Assembly: GCA_009809945.1 (NCBI GenBank)
Contig: WTPW01000356.1
Span: forward strand, 203,882 to 267,881
Direction of reading: 5' to 3'
Source: Gigaspora margarita
Taxonomy: Eukaryota > Glomeromycota > Glomeromycetes > Diversisporales > Gigasporaceae
Length of the DNA: 64,000 nt
The notes below the pieces were generated by a model. It was given only the letters and a program-made list of their open reading frames with translations. It was not told the origin of the DNA and ran no database searches. The translations under genes and the position numbers were made by a program. Shown here in pieces: positions 11,440 to 21,563 of this stretch. Each line of letters starts with the position of its first letter. Position 1 is the stretch's first letter.

Positions 11440-12358
11440 CATTTTAGCCTTGGCCCGTGATCACCCGATGGGAGCTCATTTTGAAACCCAGGTTATGTTC
11501 CATAAGATACGAGGTTACTACTATTGGCCTCAAATGTATAGTGATATACACGAATAAGTCAAGACCTGTGAGACCTGTCAACGACATGGGGCAGGAAGAA
11601 TAAAAGAATCACTCCACCCAATACCTGTCGATGCACCCTTCTACCGGATTGGTATCGATATCGTAGGACCTTTGCCGATTACACCACGGTCCAAACGGTA
11701 TATCGTAGTCGCAACTGACTACATAACAAATGGCCCGAGGCCCGTGCCATCTCTAAAGACAATGCTGAAGAGGTGGCCAAGTTTATTTATGAGGATGTAG
11801 TATGCCGACTGGGTGCCCGAATTATATACTATCAGATCGAGGGTCCCACTTTCGAAATCGGCTTATCGACGAGTTACTTGCGGCATTGACCATCAAACAT
11901 CAGTATTCGACCCCGTATCATCTCCAAACCAATGGGCTTGTAGAGCGTTTTAACAAGACCCTATGTAATGCGATTTCTCGGTTAGTAGTAAACGTAACCG
12001 ACTGGGATTTATTACTTTCCCCGATTCTCTTCGCATATTGTACTGCAAAGCAAGCCTCTACTCGTGAAACTCCATTTTATTTGGTTTATGGGAGGAAAGC
12101 CAAGCTATCCATACACCCTAGCGAATCCCGGACTTGCTAAATGGAATGATCATTCAGAGAATGTACGAGCTCGATCACGACCTACCCGAAGCCCATGAGC
12201 AAGCATTACAGCAGATACGAGTGACACAAGAAAAACAGAAGGAACAACATGATCGGCATATCCAAGCTGCACCTCACTTCGCGATAGGTGATAAGGTCCT
12301 CCTGTACAACACGCGAATTATGGGCAAGCATAGCCATAAATTCGTATCTAAATGAAAG
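11440..12358 (+). pseudogene. pol: pol part 2: integrase, interrupted before its C-terminus
   Basis: The N-terminal HHCC zinc-binding region spans about 11,455-11,590 (HPMGAHF, YYYWPQM, CETCQRHG). The catalytic DDE core follows: D in IGIDIVGPLP, D in LSDRGSHF and E in GLVERFNKTL. Integrase joins element cDNA to the chromosome. Defects are a TAA at 11,555-11,557, frame changes near 11,730, 11,818 and 12,125, and a TGA at 12,353-12,355 where the conserved tryptophan before KGPY is expected. The hAT MITE inserted at 12,367 separates the last coding part (13,711-13,827). The stop codons are compatible with C-to-T or G-to-A changes. Confidence 0.88.
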
Positions 12359-12910
12359 GGTCCGTATAGTGATGTGCCATTTATATGTTACCCAAATTTT
12401 TTTAGCGTACAGTACGTACAGTACGTATAGTACTTATATATAAAAAAAATTTTTTTTTTTAAGCGATCCGCGATTCTGCAATATATAAAAAATTAAGATT
12501 ATATAATAAAGGTATTTAGGTCCAAAAATGAAAATAATTACGGATGAGGGCCAAAATAAAAATTCTTACATATAGCGGCCCAATATTACAATTAAGGGCC
12601 TGTTCGATCTCCGAGCTATACTAAGCGACTAAGCTACAAGACTTCATAGCGTCGCCCAGAAAAAATGGTAGCCTGATTATAATAATTATACAATACCACT
12701 AAAATAGCTTTAAGATGCAATTAATTTTTTTACAAGAAAAAGCTAAAGGTATTATTCACGAATTTCGCTAACAAATTTATAACTTTACGAATTTTAATGT
12801 ATTGATTAAAAAGATCTTTATACATAAATAAATAATACGAATAAAAAGATTTAATATGCGATTATTTTTAACATTAAAATCCTTTGTATTTAGGCCGGAC
12901 CAAGTTGATT

Positions 12911-13047
12911 NNNNNNNNNNNNNNNNNNNNNNNNNNNNNNNNNNNNNNNNNNNNNNNNNNNNNNNNNNNNNNNNNNNNNNNNNNNNNNNNNNNNNNNNNN
13001 NNNNNNNNNNNNNNNNNNNNNNNNNNNNNNNNNNNNNNNNNNNNNNN
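12911..13047. other. Assembly gap (137 N) flanked by inverted repeats
   Basis: Left of the gap the sequence reads GGCCGGACCAAGTTGATT. About 90 bases right of it there is AATCAACTTGGTCTGGCC, the reverse complement with one change. A palindromic insertion is the likely reason the gap was not resolved. Confidence 0.8.
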
Positions 13048-13294
13048 AAATATCCTGTAGCCCTATGTATATTTATCTAAATTTTTTTTACTATGAGGGA
13101 GAGGAGGAGCTCTGAGGAGGGGGGGTAATGTAAAACACATAATCAACTTGGTCTGGCCTAATTAGCTAAATTAACATTAATAAACAAGAAGCAAAGTATA
13201 AAATATTCATTAAACTTAAATAACTTATTTAAACGATTGATTGATCAAAATTATATTTTTGTGAATTCAACACGGAAAAAATTCTCGAAATATA

Positions 13295-13535
13295 AGTGAA
13301 AGTCAAAAAACGAAAGTCAAAGAGAAGATCAAAGTAAAATAAAAATTAGAGTGAAGTCATAGTGAAAGCCAAAATAAAAGTTGAAGATCAAATCAAAGCA
13401 AGGAGAGTCAAAGCGAAAATCAAAGTCAAAACGAAAATTAAAGCGAAGTCAAAGTGAGAGTCAAAGTGAAAGTCAATGTGAAAGTCAAAGCGAGAGTCAA
13501 AGTGAAAATCAAAGCGTAAGTCAAAGTCGAAAGCT
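13295..13535 (+). repeat. GTCAAAGTGAAA-type 12-bp minisatellite
   Basis: Degenerate tandem copies of a 12-bp unit (GTCAAAGYGARA) occur inside the hAT MITE. The 61-aa frame over it (serine, glutamine, glutamate repeats) is a by-product of the repeat and not a gene. Confidence 0.8.
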
Positions 13536-13710
13536 TCTTCGGGAATTATCTGTGTTGATCAATTAACGAATTTGATTGGTCAATTGGCACATCAGGCAGG
13601 CACTCTTAATAAATGATCGGCAAAAATTTTAGCGTACAGTACGTACAGTACGTACAGTACGTACAGTACTGTACGTATAGTACTGTACGTGGCACATCAC
13701 TAGGTCCGTA

Positions 13711-13827
13711 CTATATTCACGATAATCTTCCAAATGGCGCGTACAAGCTAAGAGAACTAGGAGGAAAAGTGCTTACAGTACCTATAAATAAAAAATTATT
13801 AAAATTGTTTCATGCCCGAAAGATATA
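13711..13827 (+). pseudogene. pol: Integrase C-terminal (GPY-type) fragment
   Basis: Downstream of the MITE the frame reads YIHDNLPNGAYKLRELGGK followed by VLTVPINKKLLKLFHA. This is the usual chromatin- or DNA-binding C-terminal end of Ty3/gypsy integrase. The part before it (KGP) lies at 12,356-12,366 on the other side of the MITE. Confidence 0.8.
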
Positions 13828-13905
13828 AAAGGGCAACAATCTTGCAGTAAAGGCATTATAACATATCTTCGAAAAAAAAAAAAAAAAAATCTCTTCCCTG
13901 CTACA

Positions 13906-14298
13906 ATGGCAAACCTTTCCTCTATCCAAAAAATTCAATACGATCAGTATGTTATTCACCCTACGGAAGTAAACCCAGCCCCTTGCCCATTCACTGACGA
14001 ACAAGATAATGCCGTGAAAGTAACAACTACCTACCACTTTATACTAAGAGCCCTCCGTATGGGTAACCGAATCGAAAGCCTAGTATATGCTTTCTATCTA
14101 GGTTCCCTTTTTGATATCGTCCCAAGAAACTAACGAGCAATTCTGCGAAGACTCGTAACTGCCCATTATTACCTCGCAGCCATACGAATCTATTACATCT
14201 TCGAAAGGCATGGCGTTGAACAGCTATATCGTTCTAAGTATACAACTCTTACTTTAATCTGCCGCCTACCAGTTGCAGACTATCGGGCTCTGCTATAA
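13906..14298 (+). pseudogene. Extra ORF between integrase and 3' LTR
   Basis: A frame starting MANLSSIQKIQYDQYVIHP continues through stops at 14,131-14,133 and 14,296-14,298. About 130 codons are readable. It lies after the integrase, on the same strand, and ends just before the purine tract and 3' LTR. It has no signal peptide or transmembrane segment that I can see, so I do not call it an envelope gene. I do not recognise the product. Its first stop lies in a region that reads on sensibly (RAILRRLVTAHYYLAAIRIY), so an originally longer protein is likely. Confidence 0.5.
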
Positions 14299-14327
14299 CA
14301 ATTACTCGTGGAACTCATAATTATGAT

Positions 14328-14335
14328 GGGGAGAA
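14328..14335 (+). promoter_or_regulatory. Polypurine tract
   Basis: GGGGAGAA lies directly before the TGTTGAGAAG start of the 3' LTR. This is the plus-strand priming site of the retrotransposon. Confidence 0.8.
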
Positions 14336-15471
14336 TGTTGAGAAGCTCCAGTGTCCCCGGCCTGTTAGAATATACATTTCTTTTATTTATTTTTTTCTAT
14401 TAACCCCCTGTTTTTCCTTTTTTTCGCTATTTGTACACGTGACCCGAAATTTATGAGTAGTATTTTAATATTGCGATAGTCTAGGATAATAAGTATATTA
14501 GACATACCTCATATGTCGTATATATTAGACATACTTCATATGCCGTATATATCAAACATACCTCACATATCGCATATATTAGATATACCCTGTATAGCGT
14601 ATATATTAGATATGGTAGACATATCAGACATATTAGACCTATTAGACATATTTTACCCAATATAAATACCTGTTAGTACTGTAAAATTCGTAGCAGTATC
14701 ATAACAAGCGCAGTAAGATAAAAAAGTATAAAAACACAACCTTTTTTTTAATAAAGCTTAACTCACGTACGAGTTCAACTAAAGAAGAGTAAAAGATAAC
14801 CTTCGAAATAAGAGTAGAAGTGTTAGTAGTGTTTCCCCTGAAATTTCCCATTGAAAGTAAAGATAAGTTAGTACTTATCTTCAAAAACCCGATATTATTG
14901 TATACCCGAAACTTCGTTATTGTAACCTTCGTAACCTCGAGAAGTATCGAAAACCCGATTGAAGTAGTTAGAGAATAAAAGGCTTAGAAACCAAATTTAT
15001 ATAAAATACCAAATAGATTAGATCACGGATTACCTTATTTAGCGTACAATTAACTACCCCGCAAATTAATTTCCGAACTCTGCCAACCACGTGGGATCAT
15101 CCTCCAACTGGATCGGAAAATTACGTCAAGCCTCAATTTTTGAACCCGATAATTCTGGTCTCATGATCCTGTAAACGACCCCCCGATTGAAATCGACCGA
15201 TTCCATCTAAGAAGAAGTAGATATACTAATTAGTGCCTACTTAAAAAGAAGAAAGTAATACTGGAAGAATATAAAAGCAATACTTATCTTATTTCGGAGT
15301 GACTGCAGCAAGACTTAGAGCCTAACAACCCGGACCAAATCAACCAGCCCTTTTTCCTGCCTTCCACGTTAGGACTTAAGCCTTGTGGAAATATAGTAGC
15401 ATTAGTTTAGGATAGAATAGTCAGTGAGTTGTAAATATTGTTATTTGCAAGGAACAATCTACACCCTCACA
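14336..15471 (+). repeat. 3' LTR of the gypsy element
   Basis: It is collinear with the 5' LTR apart from a short deletion near 14,400 and scattered substitutions, which by eye are almost all transitions. It ends CCCTCACA and is followed by ATGG, the same four bases that precede the 5' LTR. Confidence 0.92.
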
Positions 15472-15638
15472 ATGGTCAGTGGGAATTTTCAGAGGTATGA
15501 TAATAATATGGTGAATTCAGTAACTAACTTACAATAAAAACTAGCTGGCATTGCCCCGGGAATGATGTTTCTGATTTTTCTAACTCTTAGGCCTAAGGCC
15601 GTGCAAAGTTAATTTTTCGTTTTGCATTACCAGCCGAC

Positions 15639-15938
15639 TAGGGTTGTTATAACTTATTTAACAACATACTTTACATGTTAAATTACGGTAAGTTATCCGT
15701 AACTTGCCTGGCCAATATGTAAGTTAAAATAAAGGTATTAAAGTTGGTCAAATCATATGACAATTTCTACCACATTAACATCAACTTGACTCAGTCTCAA
15801 CAAATGACCAATTAAAATCAAATCATAGTATAATTTAGGCCAAATTTTATAAATTGTTATTTTGTGCTTATACGTATAATTTGCATACCTTACAACGTAA
15901 ATTACATGTAATTTACTGACATAAATTTAACAATCTTA
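15639..15938. mobile_element. hAT-type MITE (300 bp)
   Basis: The ends are TAGGGTTGTTATAACTTAT and the reverse complement of TAAGATTGTTAAATTTATG. The 8-bp flanks CAGCCGAC (15,631-15,638) and CAGCTGAC (15,939-15,946) differ at one base. The surrounding sequence (TTTGCATTACC.GCCGACCC) occurs uninterrupted near 4,590, which supports insertion here. Confidence 0.75.
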
Positions 15939-15946
15939 CAGCTGAC

Positions 15947-16384
15947 CCATTTTTCTAATTTTCCAAAAAAAAATTTTTTAGATCCCAATTGTGCCAATTG
16001 TTCGATCTTTGACATTTATTTTTCCCCTCTATTCTCATCCGGTGTCACCCGATGGAGACCTTAATTTCCTGTAATTGTCTGATAGGACTGACGGAAAAAT
16101 ATGTGCTGACCCAATTTTGATTCCTTGTTGTGCCAATCAAAACCTACTTTTGTTCATTTTTATATGTTCATTTCATATTTTCGTTCATTTTACCCCCTCT
16201 CTCCCGAGAGTCCTGAAAAGGTTATGTTAACTGAAGAATCAACTTCAAATGGCCTTACAGTAAAAAAAAAAAAAAAATAAAAAATAAAAAAATTCCGACT
16301 GACTGACCCATGTTTTCAGGAAATGCAAACCAAGATCAACTTTGCGTGACCTAAACTATAGAATTTTTTAATGTAAATCATTTA
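15947..16384. other. Non-genic stretch
   Basis: The sequence is AT-rich with a run of A at 16,262-16,276 and a partly repeated phrase (GCTGACCCA at 15,941 and 16,105). There is no coding signal. Confidence 0.5.
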
Positions 16385-16675
16385 CAGTAGAAATTGCTCT
16401 ATAACATTAAAGAAAAAGAAGAGAGCTATTAAATAAAAAATGTTGCATAAAATAATCAAACAGGTGTCAAGAAAAAATAATTAAAATTTTAATTTCCAAA
16501 AATTTTAAAAGCTTTAATACTTATTCTCAACAATAATCTAAATAATATCAAACAGTTTTTTTTATTTAAAAGCTCTCATTATTCTCTTTCAGGTAATAAT
16601 ATTTAATGGGTTTCATTCATCACTTTTATATAATAAATCTGTATTTTTTAAAATGATTTAAACTATAAGAATTTC
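16385..16675 (+). repeat. Dispersed repeat D, copy 2
   Basis: It starts after TA as CAGTAGAAATTGCTCTATAAC and later carries TTTATTTAAAAGCTCTCATT. It aligns with the repeat at 4,375-4,545 and with its neighbour MITE at 16,693-16,925. The right terminus is lost or decayed. Confidence 0.6.
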
Positions 16676-16692
16676 TTAATATAAATTAATTA

Positions 16693-16925
16693 CAGTAGAA
16701 ATGGCTCTATGATATGAAAGAAAAAGAAAAGAGCTACTGAATAAAAAAAATATAGTGCACAAAATTATCAGGCATGTGTTGAGAAAAAATAATTTAATAG
16801 TTCCACAATTTTTTGAAATGAACATTTTAAATTACTTTTTCTCGACACATGCCTGATTATTTATGCCTATTTTTTTTATTTAGTAACTCTTTCTCTTTTT
16901 TTGATGTAATAGAACCATTCTACTG
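16693..16925. mobile_element. mariner/pogo-type MITE (233 bp)
   Basis: Left end CAGTAGAAATGGCTCTATGA and right end ATAGAACCATTCTACTG form terminal inverted repeats. TA flanks both sides (16,691-16,692 and 16,926-16,927). The two halves are largely complementary, so the element can fold back. There is no coding capacity. Confidence 0.85.
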
Positions 16926-17099
16926 TAATTAATTGATATTGAGAAATTCTTATCTGTTAGAAAGTGAAGATATATTTACTTAGTGGAACAATGACTTCAC
17001 TCTGTCGTGAAGTGGCATTTGTGGCTTAGCAATTTTATATAGTAACTAGGTGCTTGAGTTGCCTAAAGGGAGCTAGAGATAGGTGTACTATATCTGATA

Positions 17100-17767
17100 T
17101 TATATTATGCAGTACAAAGACCTCATGTTATGATTAGACTTCATAGCTACGATAGCAATGCAAGGACTTCATATTGTGATAGTTCTATGTCTGCCGCAGG
17201 CAATGCAAGAGCCTCATGTTTGGTGATTGAACCCCCTATAAAAAAAAAGTCGAAATTTTTTCAGATTTTGCTCAAATTTTTATTATCATTTTTTAAAATA
17301 ATAATCTGAACAAGATCTAAATATAATTTAACTTTTTTTTATAGTGTCTACTACAATAAAGGCAGTACAAGGATCTCACTTGTAATTAGGCTCTGTGGAC
17401 ATCATGTTGTGATTAGGCTCTATGGCTGCCACGAGCAGTGAAGAGCCTCATGTTTGGTGATTAAGGTCCACAACTACAAAAACAGTACAAGGAGATTAGG
17501 CTCCGTGGCTGCTATAGCAATGCAAGAATCCATGTTGTGATTAGGTTCTATGGTAGCCGCAGGTAGTGCAAGAGCTTATGCTTAGTGATTAAGCACTGTA
17601 GCTATGATAGCAGTGCAAGTATCTCATGTTGAGATTAGGCTCCATGGATATGATAGCAATGCAAGGACTCATTTTTTCATTAGGCTCTATGGCTGTCACA
17701 GGCAGTTTAAGAACCTCATGTTCGGCGATTAAGCTTTACAACTACGATAGCAGTACAAGAACCTTAT
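17100..17767. repeat. Minisatellite M (GGCTC.ATGGCTGC.. family), part 1
   Basis: Degenerate tandem units run like GATTAGGCTCTATGGCTGCC then RCAGGCAGTGCAAGAACCTC. The array continues at 18,618-18,706 after an inserted element. The same family occurs in opposite orientation at 29,931-30,310. Confidence 0.8.
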
Positions 17768-18617
17768 AGCACAGATTTTTTTCAATTTTTAACAGCTGTC
17801 CTGCCTTGTTTAGAGCGCCAGGAGTGTATTGAGTGTAACTTGGGTTTGCATAAGGAAAGCATCTTCCTGCGCTGCGATACAAAGTAAAATTTCCAATTGT
17901 ATAATATAATTTGAAATTTTCCTTGTATTCGCAGCACAGAAAGATGCACTTTTTATGCAAACCCAGGTTACACTCAACACACTCCCGGTGCTCTAAACAA
18001 GGCAGGACAATTGTTCGAAATTTCAGACTCAAATGCTGTTCTCATAAGAACAGCATAATAGCTATAAGTGTTCTCAACCTATATATTTATTTTCTCACTT
18101 ATGCACTTATGCTTACTAAAAAAAAAATAAAAAAATAAAAAAAATAAAAAAAAATTTAAAAAATATGTCATATGCTGTACATATATTAAAATATATGTAC
18201 CTTTTTAGCTCTATAACTAATGTTATAATATTATATATAAAGGCATAATTAGTATAGGTTAAATATAAAAATTTAACTTAATTTCTATTAACACATCTAT
18301 ATATGAATATACTTTAAAACATATTTTTTCATCTATGCTATAGTAATTATATGTAAGTTCAACTAAATAATTTTGATAATAAATGATTACAATTAGTATT
18401 TATTTATTTCTAATTTGGTATAACAATATCATGTAATTATTAATTATACTTATGGGAACACTATTTTTATTTTACTGTTCTCAAAAAATTTTAATAGAGA
18501 ACAGTAAAATGTTTTTACTGTGCACAAATTTAAAATAGAGTTCTCATGAGAACTCTGAAAACACTAATTTTGAACACTGAGCAGGACAGCTATTAAAAAT
18601 CGAAAAAAACCTGTGCT
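17768..18617. mobile_element. Foldback element with imperfect 9-bp duplication
   Basis: The terminal inverted repeats are about 37 bp long (AGCACAGRTTTTTTTCRATT and on to AGCTGTCCTGC). The flanks GAACCTTAT (17,759-17,767) and GGACTTTAT (18,618-18,626) agree at seven of nine bases, compatible with a Mutator-like 9-bp duplication. The element splits minisatellite M. A 210-bp hairpin lies inside its left end. Confidence 0.7.
17797..18012. repeat. Long hairpin inside the foldback element
   Basis: The two arms of about 100 bp are inverted copies with roughly 87% identity by eye, starting TGTCCTGCCTTGTTTAGAGC. The spacer is a short AT-rich TTGTATAATATA. Confidence 0.85.
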
Positions 18618-18710
18618 GGACTTTATATTGTAATTAGCTCTGTAGCTGCGATAGCAATGCAAGGAGCTTATGTTGTGATTAAGCTCTATGGCTTTCGCAG
18701 GCAGAAATTA
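18618..18710. repeat. Minisatellite M, part 2
   Basis: One and a half further units (AGCTCTGTAGCTGCGATAGC and AATGCAAGGAGC) continue the array interrupted at 17,768. Confidence 0.75.
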
Positions 18711-18714
18711 ATCA

Positions 18715-19690
18715 AAATTCAATTAAATAGTATTGCATAGTTTAAAAAATTTTTGTTGAAACAAACAAGATTTTTTCGCTCAAGTCTAGAAAAAGCTTAG
18801 ATAATTATTAATGCAAAAGCTGTGGCAATGTGTTTTCCAAATTTTGAATGATGTTTTGACAACCACCTACATAAAATCAATAAAATTTCTTTATTCTGAT
18901 TCTATAATTAAAATAAAAAGAATTCATCAATCTTGAATAGGTGGTTGTCGAGATATTATTACCCAAAATTTAGAAAAAACTTGGATAACTACAAAGCTGT
19001 GGCAAGGTTTTTTCAAACTTTAGATGAAGATATCTTGACAATTTTCTATCTAAATTGATGAAATTTTTTTATTATGATTATGCAGACACATAGAATTAGA
19101 ATAAAAAATTCATTAATTTTAGATGGGTAGTTGTCAAAATATCTTTGTTCAAAGATTAGAAAAAACTTGAATATAAATAAAAACAGCAGAAAGTTTTTTC
19201 CCAAACTTTGAGCGTAGATGTCTTAACAACTACTTATCTAAAATCAAGAAAAAGTTTTTATTATAATTATATATGCCTGTATATTAAATTAAAAAATTTA
19301 ATCAATTTTAAATATATGGTTGTCAAGATCTCTTTGTTCAAAGTTTAGAAAAAACTATCAAAATGAAAGCTGCGACAGTATTTTCCAGAAGACTTTGAGC
19401 AAAGATATCATAACAGCTGTCAATATAAAAGGGATAACTTTTTTTTATTCGATTTTATACCGTATAATTAAAATAATAAAATCCTTCCATTTCAGATTGG
19501 CAGTCGTCGAGATATCTTCACTCAAAGCTAGAAAAAACCTGGATAACTATCAAAACAAGTTGTGGTGAAGTTTTTTCAAACTTTGAATAAAATTTTTTAA
19601 TTAAATTATACAGACATATAAATCAGAATAAAAAAAACTCCTTCGTTAAAAGTTTGAAAAAAATTTTATTTACAATTGAATAATTTCGCC
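18715..19690. repeat. Array of palindromic units (family Q), locus 1
   Basis: About five units each contain GTTGTCGAGATATCTT.., CTCAAA.TTAGAAAAAACTT and the reverse complements (TTTCAAACTTTGA.., AGATATCTTGACAAC), with an AT-rich centre. The same family makes up 56,160-57,530. The 82-aa frame at 19,320-19,568 lies across repeat units and is not a gene. Confidence 0.75.
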
Positions 19691-19904
19691 TAATCAAAAT
19701 GCGGCTGTTCAAAACATTTAGCTTTAAAGATTACACCAAAGGTCACATTGACCCTAAAATGCGACTTTAAGGTGATTCCAAGAATGATGAAAATTGCAAC
19801 TTCAAAAAGCGATGATGGAAATTACAAATTAAAGTGAAAGTGAGTATAATACATTTTACGCTAAAAAAAAAATCAATGAAATCAAATATAAAGATTAAAA
19901 TATA

Positions 19905-20641
19905 CAGTCACACCCCCTAAGTGCATGCTCTGGGGACTGGGTATAAGTGTGCACTTAGAGGGGGTGTGCATTTATAGAATTAGCTTAGATAGCCAATCAA
20001 AAGTGAAGTCAAACACATGATCAACACTTTGATGCCTTTACCCAAAAATAAACTACCCCATGATCAATAATAGTCGCTACATAGTAAAGTCCAATATTTA
20101 TTATGTAAATCGATTAAAGTCGCTTAAGTAAACTTGTTTGGGATATCAAAATACACATATAGTAAAATTTTTAGCAAGATTGAAGAACATTTTATTATTT
20201 AATTTTTAACTTGTACGTTCGACGAAAAAATTAAAAATTTTTAAAAAAAATATTCGACGAACGTAAATTTTAAAAGTTAAATAATAAAAAGTTCTCCGAT
20301 TTGTATGAAAATTCGGTAAATATGTATTTTGATCTTTTAAACATATTTACTTAAGCGCTTCTGGCGAGTTACATCTTAAAATTTGGACGAACTATATAAC
20401 AACTTTTTGCAATTGACCAAAATCGAAAATAAGTTGTAAAAAAACCCAGTATTACTATTGGCTAGCTTTGAAATTAGTCACATGCATGCATTTAGAAGGG
20501 TGCATATAATATGCTTAGACTTTAAAAACTTGTGCACGTGCAGAATATAAAGAGTATTTAAGTCCAAAGCTTGGGACCGGGCTATAATGTGCATATAGAG
20601 GAGGTGTGCACTTAGGGAGTGTGCACTTAGGGGTGCGACTA
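19905..20641. mobile_element. mariner-type MITE carrying palindromic repeat P
   Basis: The left end CAGTCACACCCCCTAAGTGC and the inverted right end agree closely, and TA flanks both sides (19,903-19,904 and 20,642-20,643). Subterminal TAAGTGCA motifs are repeated. The middle (20,059-20,417) is palindromic repeat P. There is no transposase. Confidence 0.85.
20059..20417. repeat. Palindromic repeat P, copy 2
   Basis: It shares TAGTCGCTACATAGTAAAGT, CGACGAAAAAATTAAAA and GTTCTCCGATTTGTATGAAA with the copy at 1,187-1,552. It is non-coding. Confidence 0.8.
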
Positions 20642-20761
20642 TACGTAGTAAACTCTCATAAGAATGCACTTCTAATTATGGACATTGCTATTATCAGGAA
20701 TTATCTGAGAATTTATTTATATTTTTAGTATGTACATACATAATTTCAAAATAAAGTTTAC

Positions 20762-21045
20762 GTAATGCAAGGCCTAAGTCTGATGAAGATACTACATGAA
20801 CTCATGGCGCAGGGTAGCAACCACCATCTGGTGATCCGAGGGATTAGCTTCAGTGAGTTGAAGGCCCGAGAAGAGGAAAACGGTTGCTGCGGCAGTTGGA
20901 TCTGGGCACCTTAGAGCAGCCGGGTGAGCTTCAAGTGCAGAAAAAGGAGGGGTCGACAGCATTAGTTGGGAACCTTAGTATATAGATATATACGTTCCTT
21001 TAAGACATTGGGGCAGGGTTGCCGTAAAAAAAAAAAATAAAAAAA
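20762..21045 (+). mobile_element. SINE-like element with poly(A) tail
   Basis: A 284-bp segment, clearly richer in G and C than its surroundings, ends in an A-rich tail (from 21,026). It is flanked by exact 14-bp repeats AAAATAAAGTTTAC (20,748-20,761 and 21,046-21,059). The flanking repeat and A-tail indicate LINE-assisted retroposition. The 5' half holds ATGGCGCAGGGTAGCAACC and CTGGTGATCCGAG, which resemble the D-arm and anticodon-arm part of a tRNA, so a tRNA-derived SINE is likely. A canonical B box is not obvious. Confidence 0.75.
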
Positions 21046-21059
21046 AAAATAAAGTTTAC

Positions 21060-21514
21060 ACAGTATAGATTGATGCATACATCTAACTATGGAATCAAAA
21101 GTCATCGAACTTAAAAAATCTTATAAATTCAATAAAGTAATTGATAATAACCTAATAGGAAAAATTAATGAATAAAGTTAATAATTTATGCAGGTCGATT
21201 TAGGAAACTGCAAAGCCGCAGATAACGTGATCAACCAACCGAATTACGGGGGTTGCTCTGGCATTTTGTCTAATAAAGGTTTTGCCAAAAGTTCAATCGA
21301 ACGCAAGCAAAATTTTAATATCAAAAAATAAAATCGTCTATGTAAATATGTTACTTATTTAACAAATTTACCACGAAGTAGGCTCTTATTTTTTCTTTAA
21401 CATAAGTATTTATTTTAAGCGATCTAAAAAAATGAATATAATAATTGAAAAAAAAATATAATAAAAAAATAAAAAAATAATAAAAAGTATAATAATTTAA
21501 TTTAATTTAAACGG

Positions 21515-21563
<49 letters not shown>

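Larger units (their letters stand above)
12367..13702. mobile_element. hAT-type MITE inserted in the integrase
   Basis: The ends are TAGTGATGTGCCA and its reverse complement. An exact 8-bp duplication GGTCCGTA flanks the element (12,359-12,366 and 13,703-13,710), the hallmark of hAT elements. Removing it restores the continuity of the integrase C-terminal region. Inside are CAGTACGTA repeats near both ends, in direct orientation, a GTCAAAGTGAAA-type minisatellite and a gap of 137 N. There is no transposase frame. The last 67 bases match window positions 1-67. Confidence 0.92.
4810..15471 (+). mobile_element. Ty3/gypsy LTR retrotransposon, decayed, with nested hAT MITE
   Basis: Two LTRs of 1,146 bp (4,810-5,955) and 1,136 bp (14,336-15,471) bracket gag, protease, reverse transcriptase, RNase H and integrase in the order protease-RT-RNase H-integrase, which defines the Ty3/gypsy group. 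The LTRs start TGT(T)GAGAAGCTCC and end CCCTCACA. A 4-bp duplication ATGG flanks the element (4,806-4,809 and 15,472-15,475). A primer-binding site follows the 5' LTR and a GGGGAGAA purine tract precedes the 3' LTR. A hAT MITE (12,367-13,702) interrupts the integrase end. Several stops and frameshifts make the element non-autonomous. By eye the LTRs differ at about two dozen sites, nearly all transitions. Confidence 0.93.

Noticed and set aside
13381..13566. Serine/glutamine-rich 61-aa frame
   Set aside because: It follows the 12-bp minisatellite inside a hAT MITE and has no independent coding evidence.
13906..14298. Envelope gene of the gypsy element
   Set aside because: The ORF position would fit, but no signal peptide, transmembrane segment or glycoprotein-like cysteine pattern is visible.
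20800..20860. tRNA gene
   Set aside because: The tRNA-like words lie in a SINE body; no complete cloverleaf, acceptor stem pairing or B box could be drawn.
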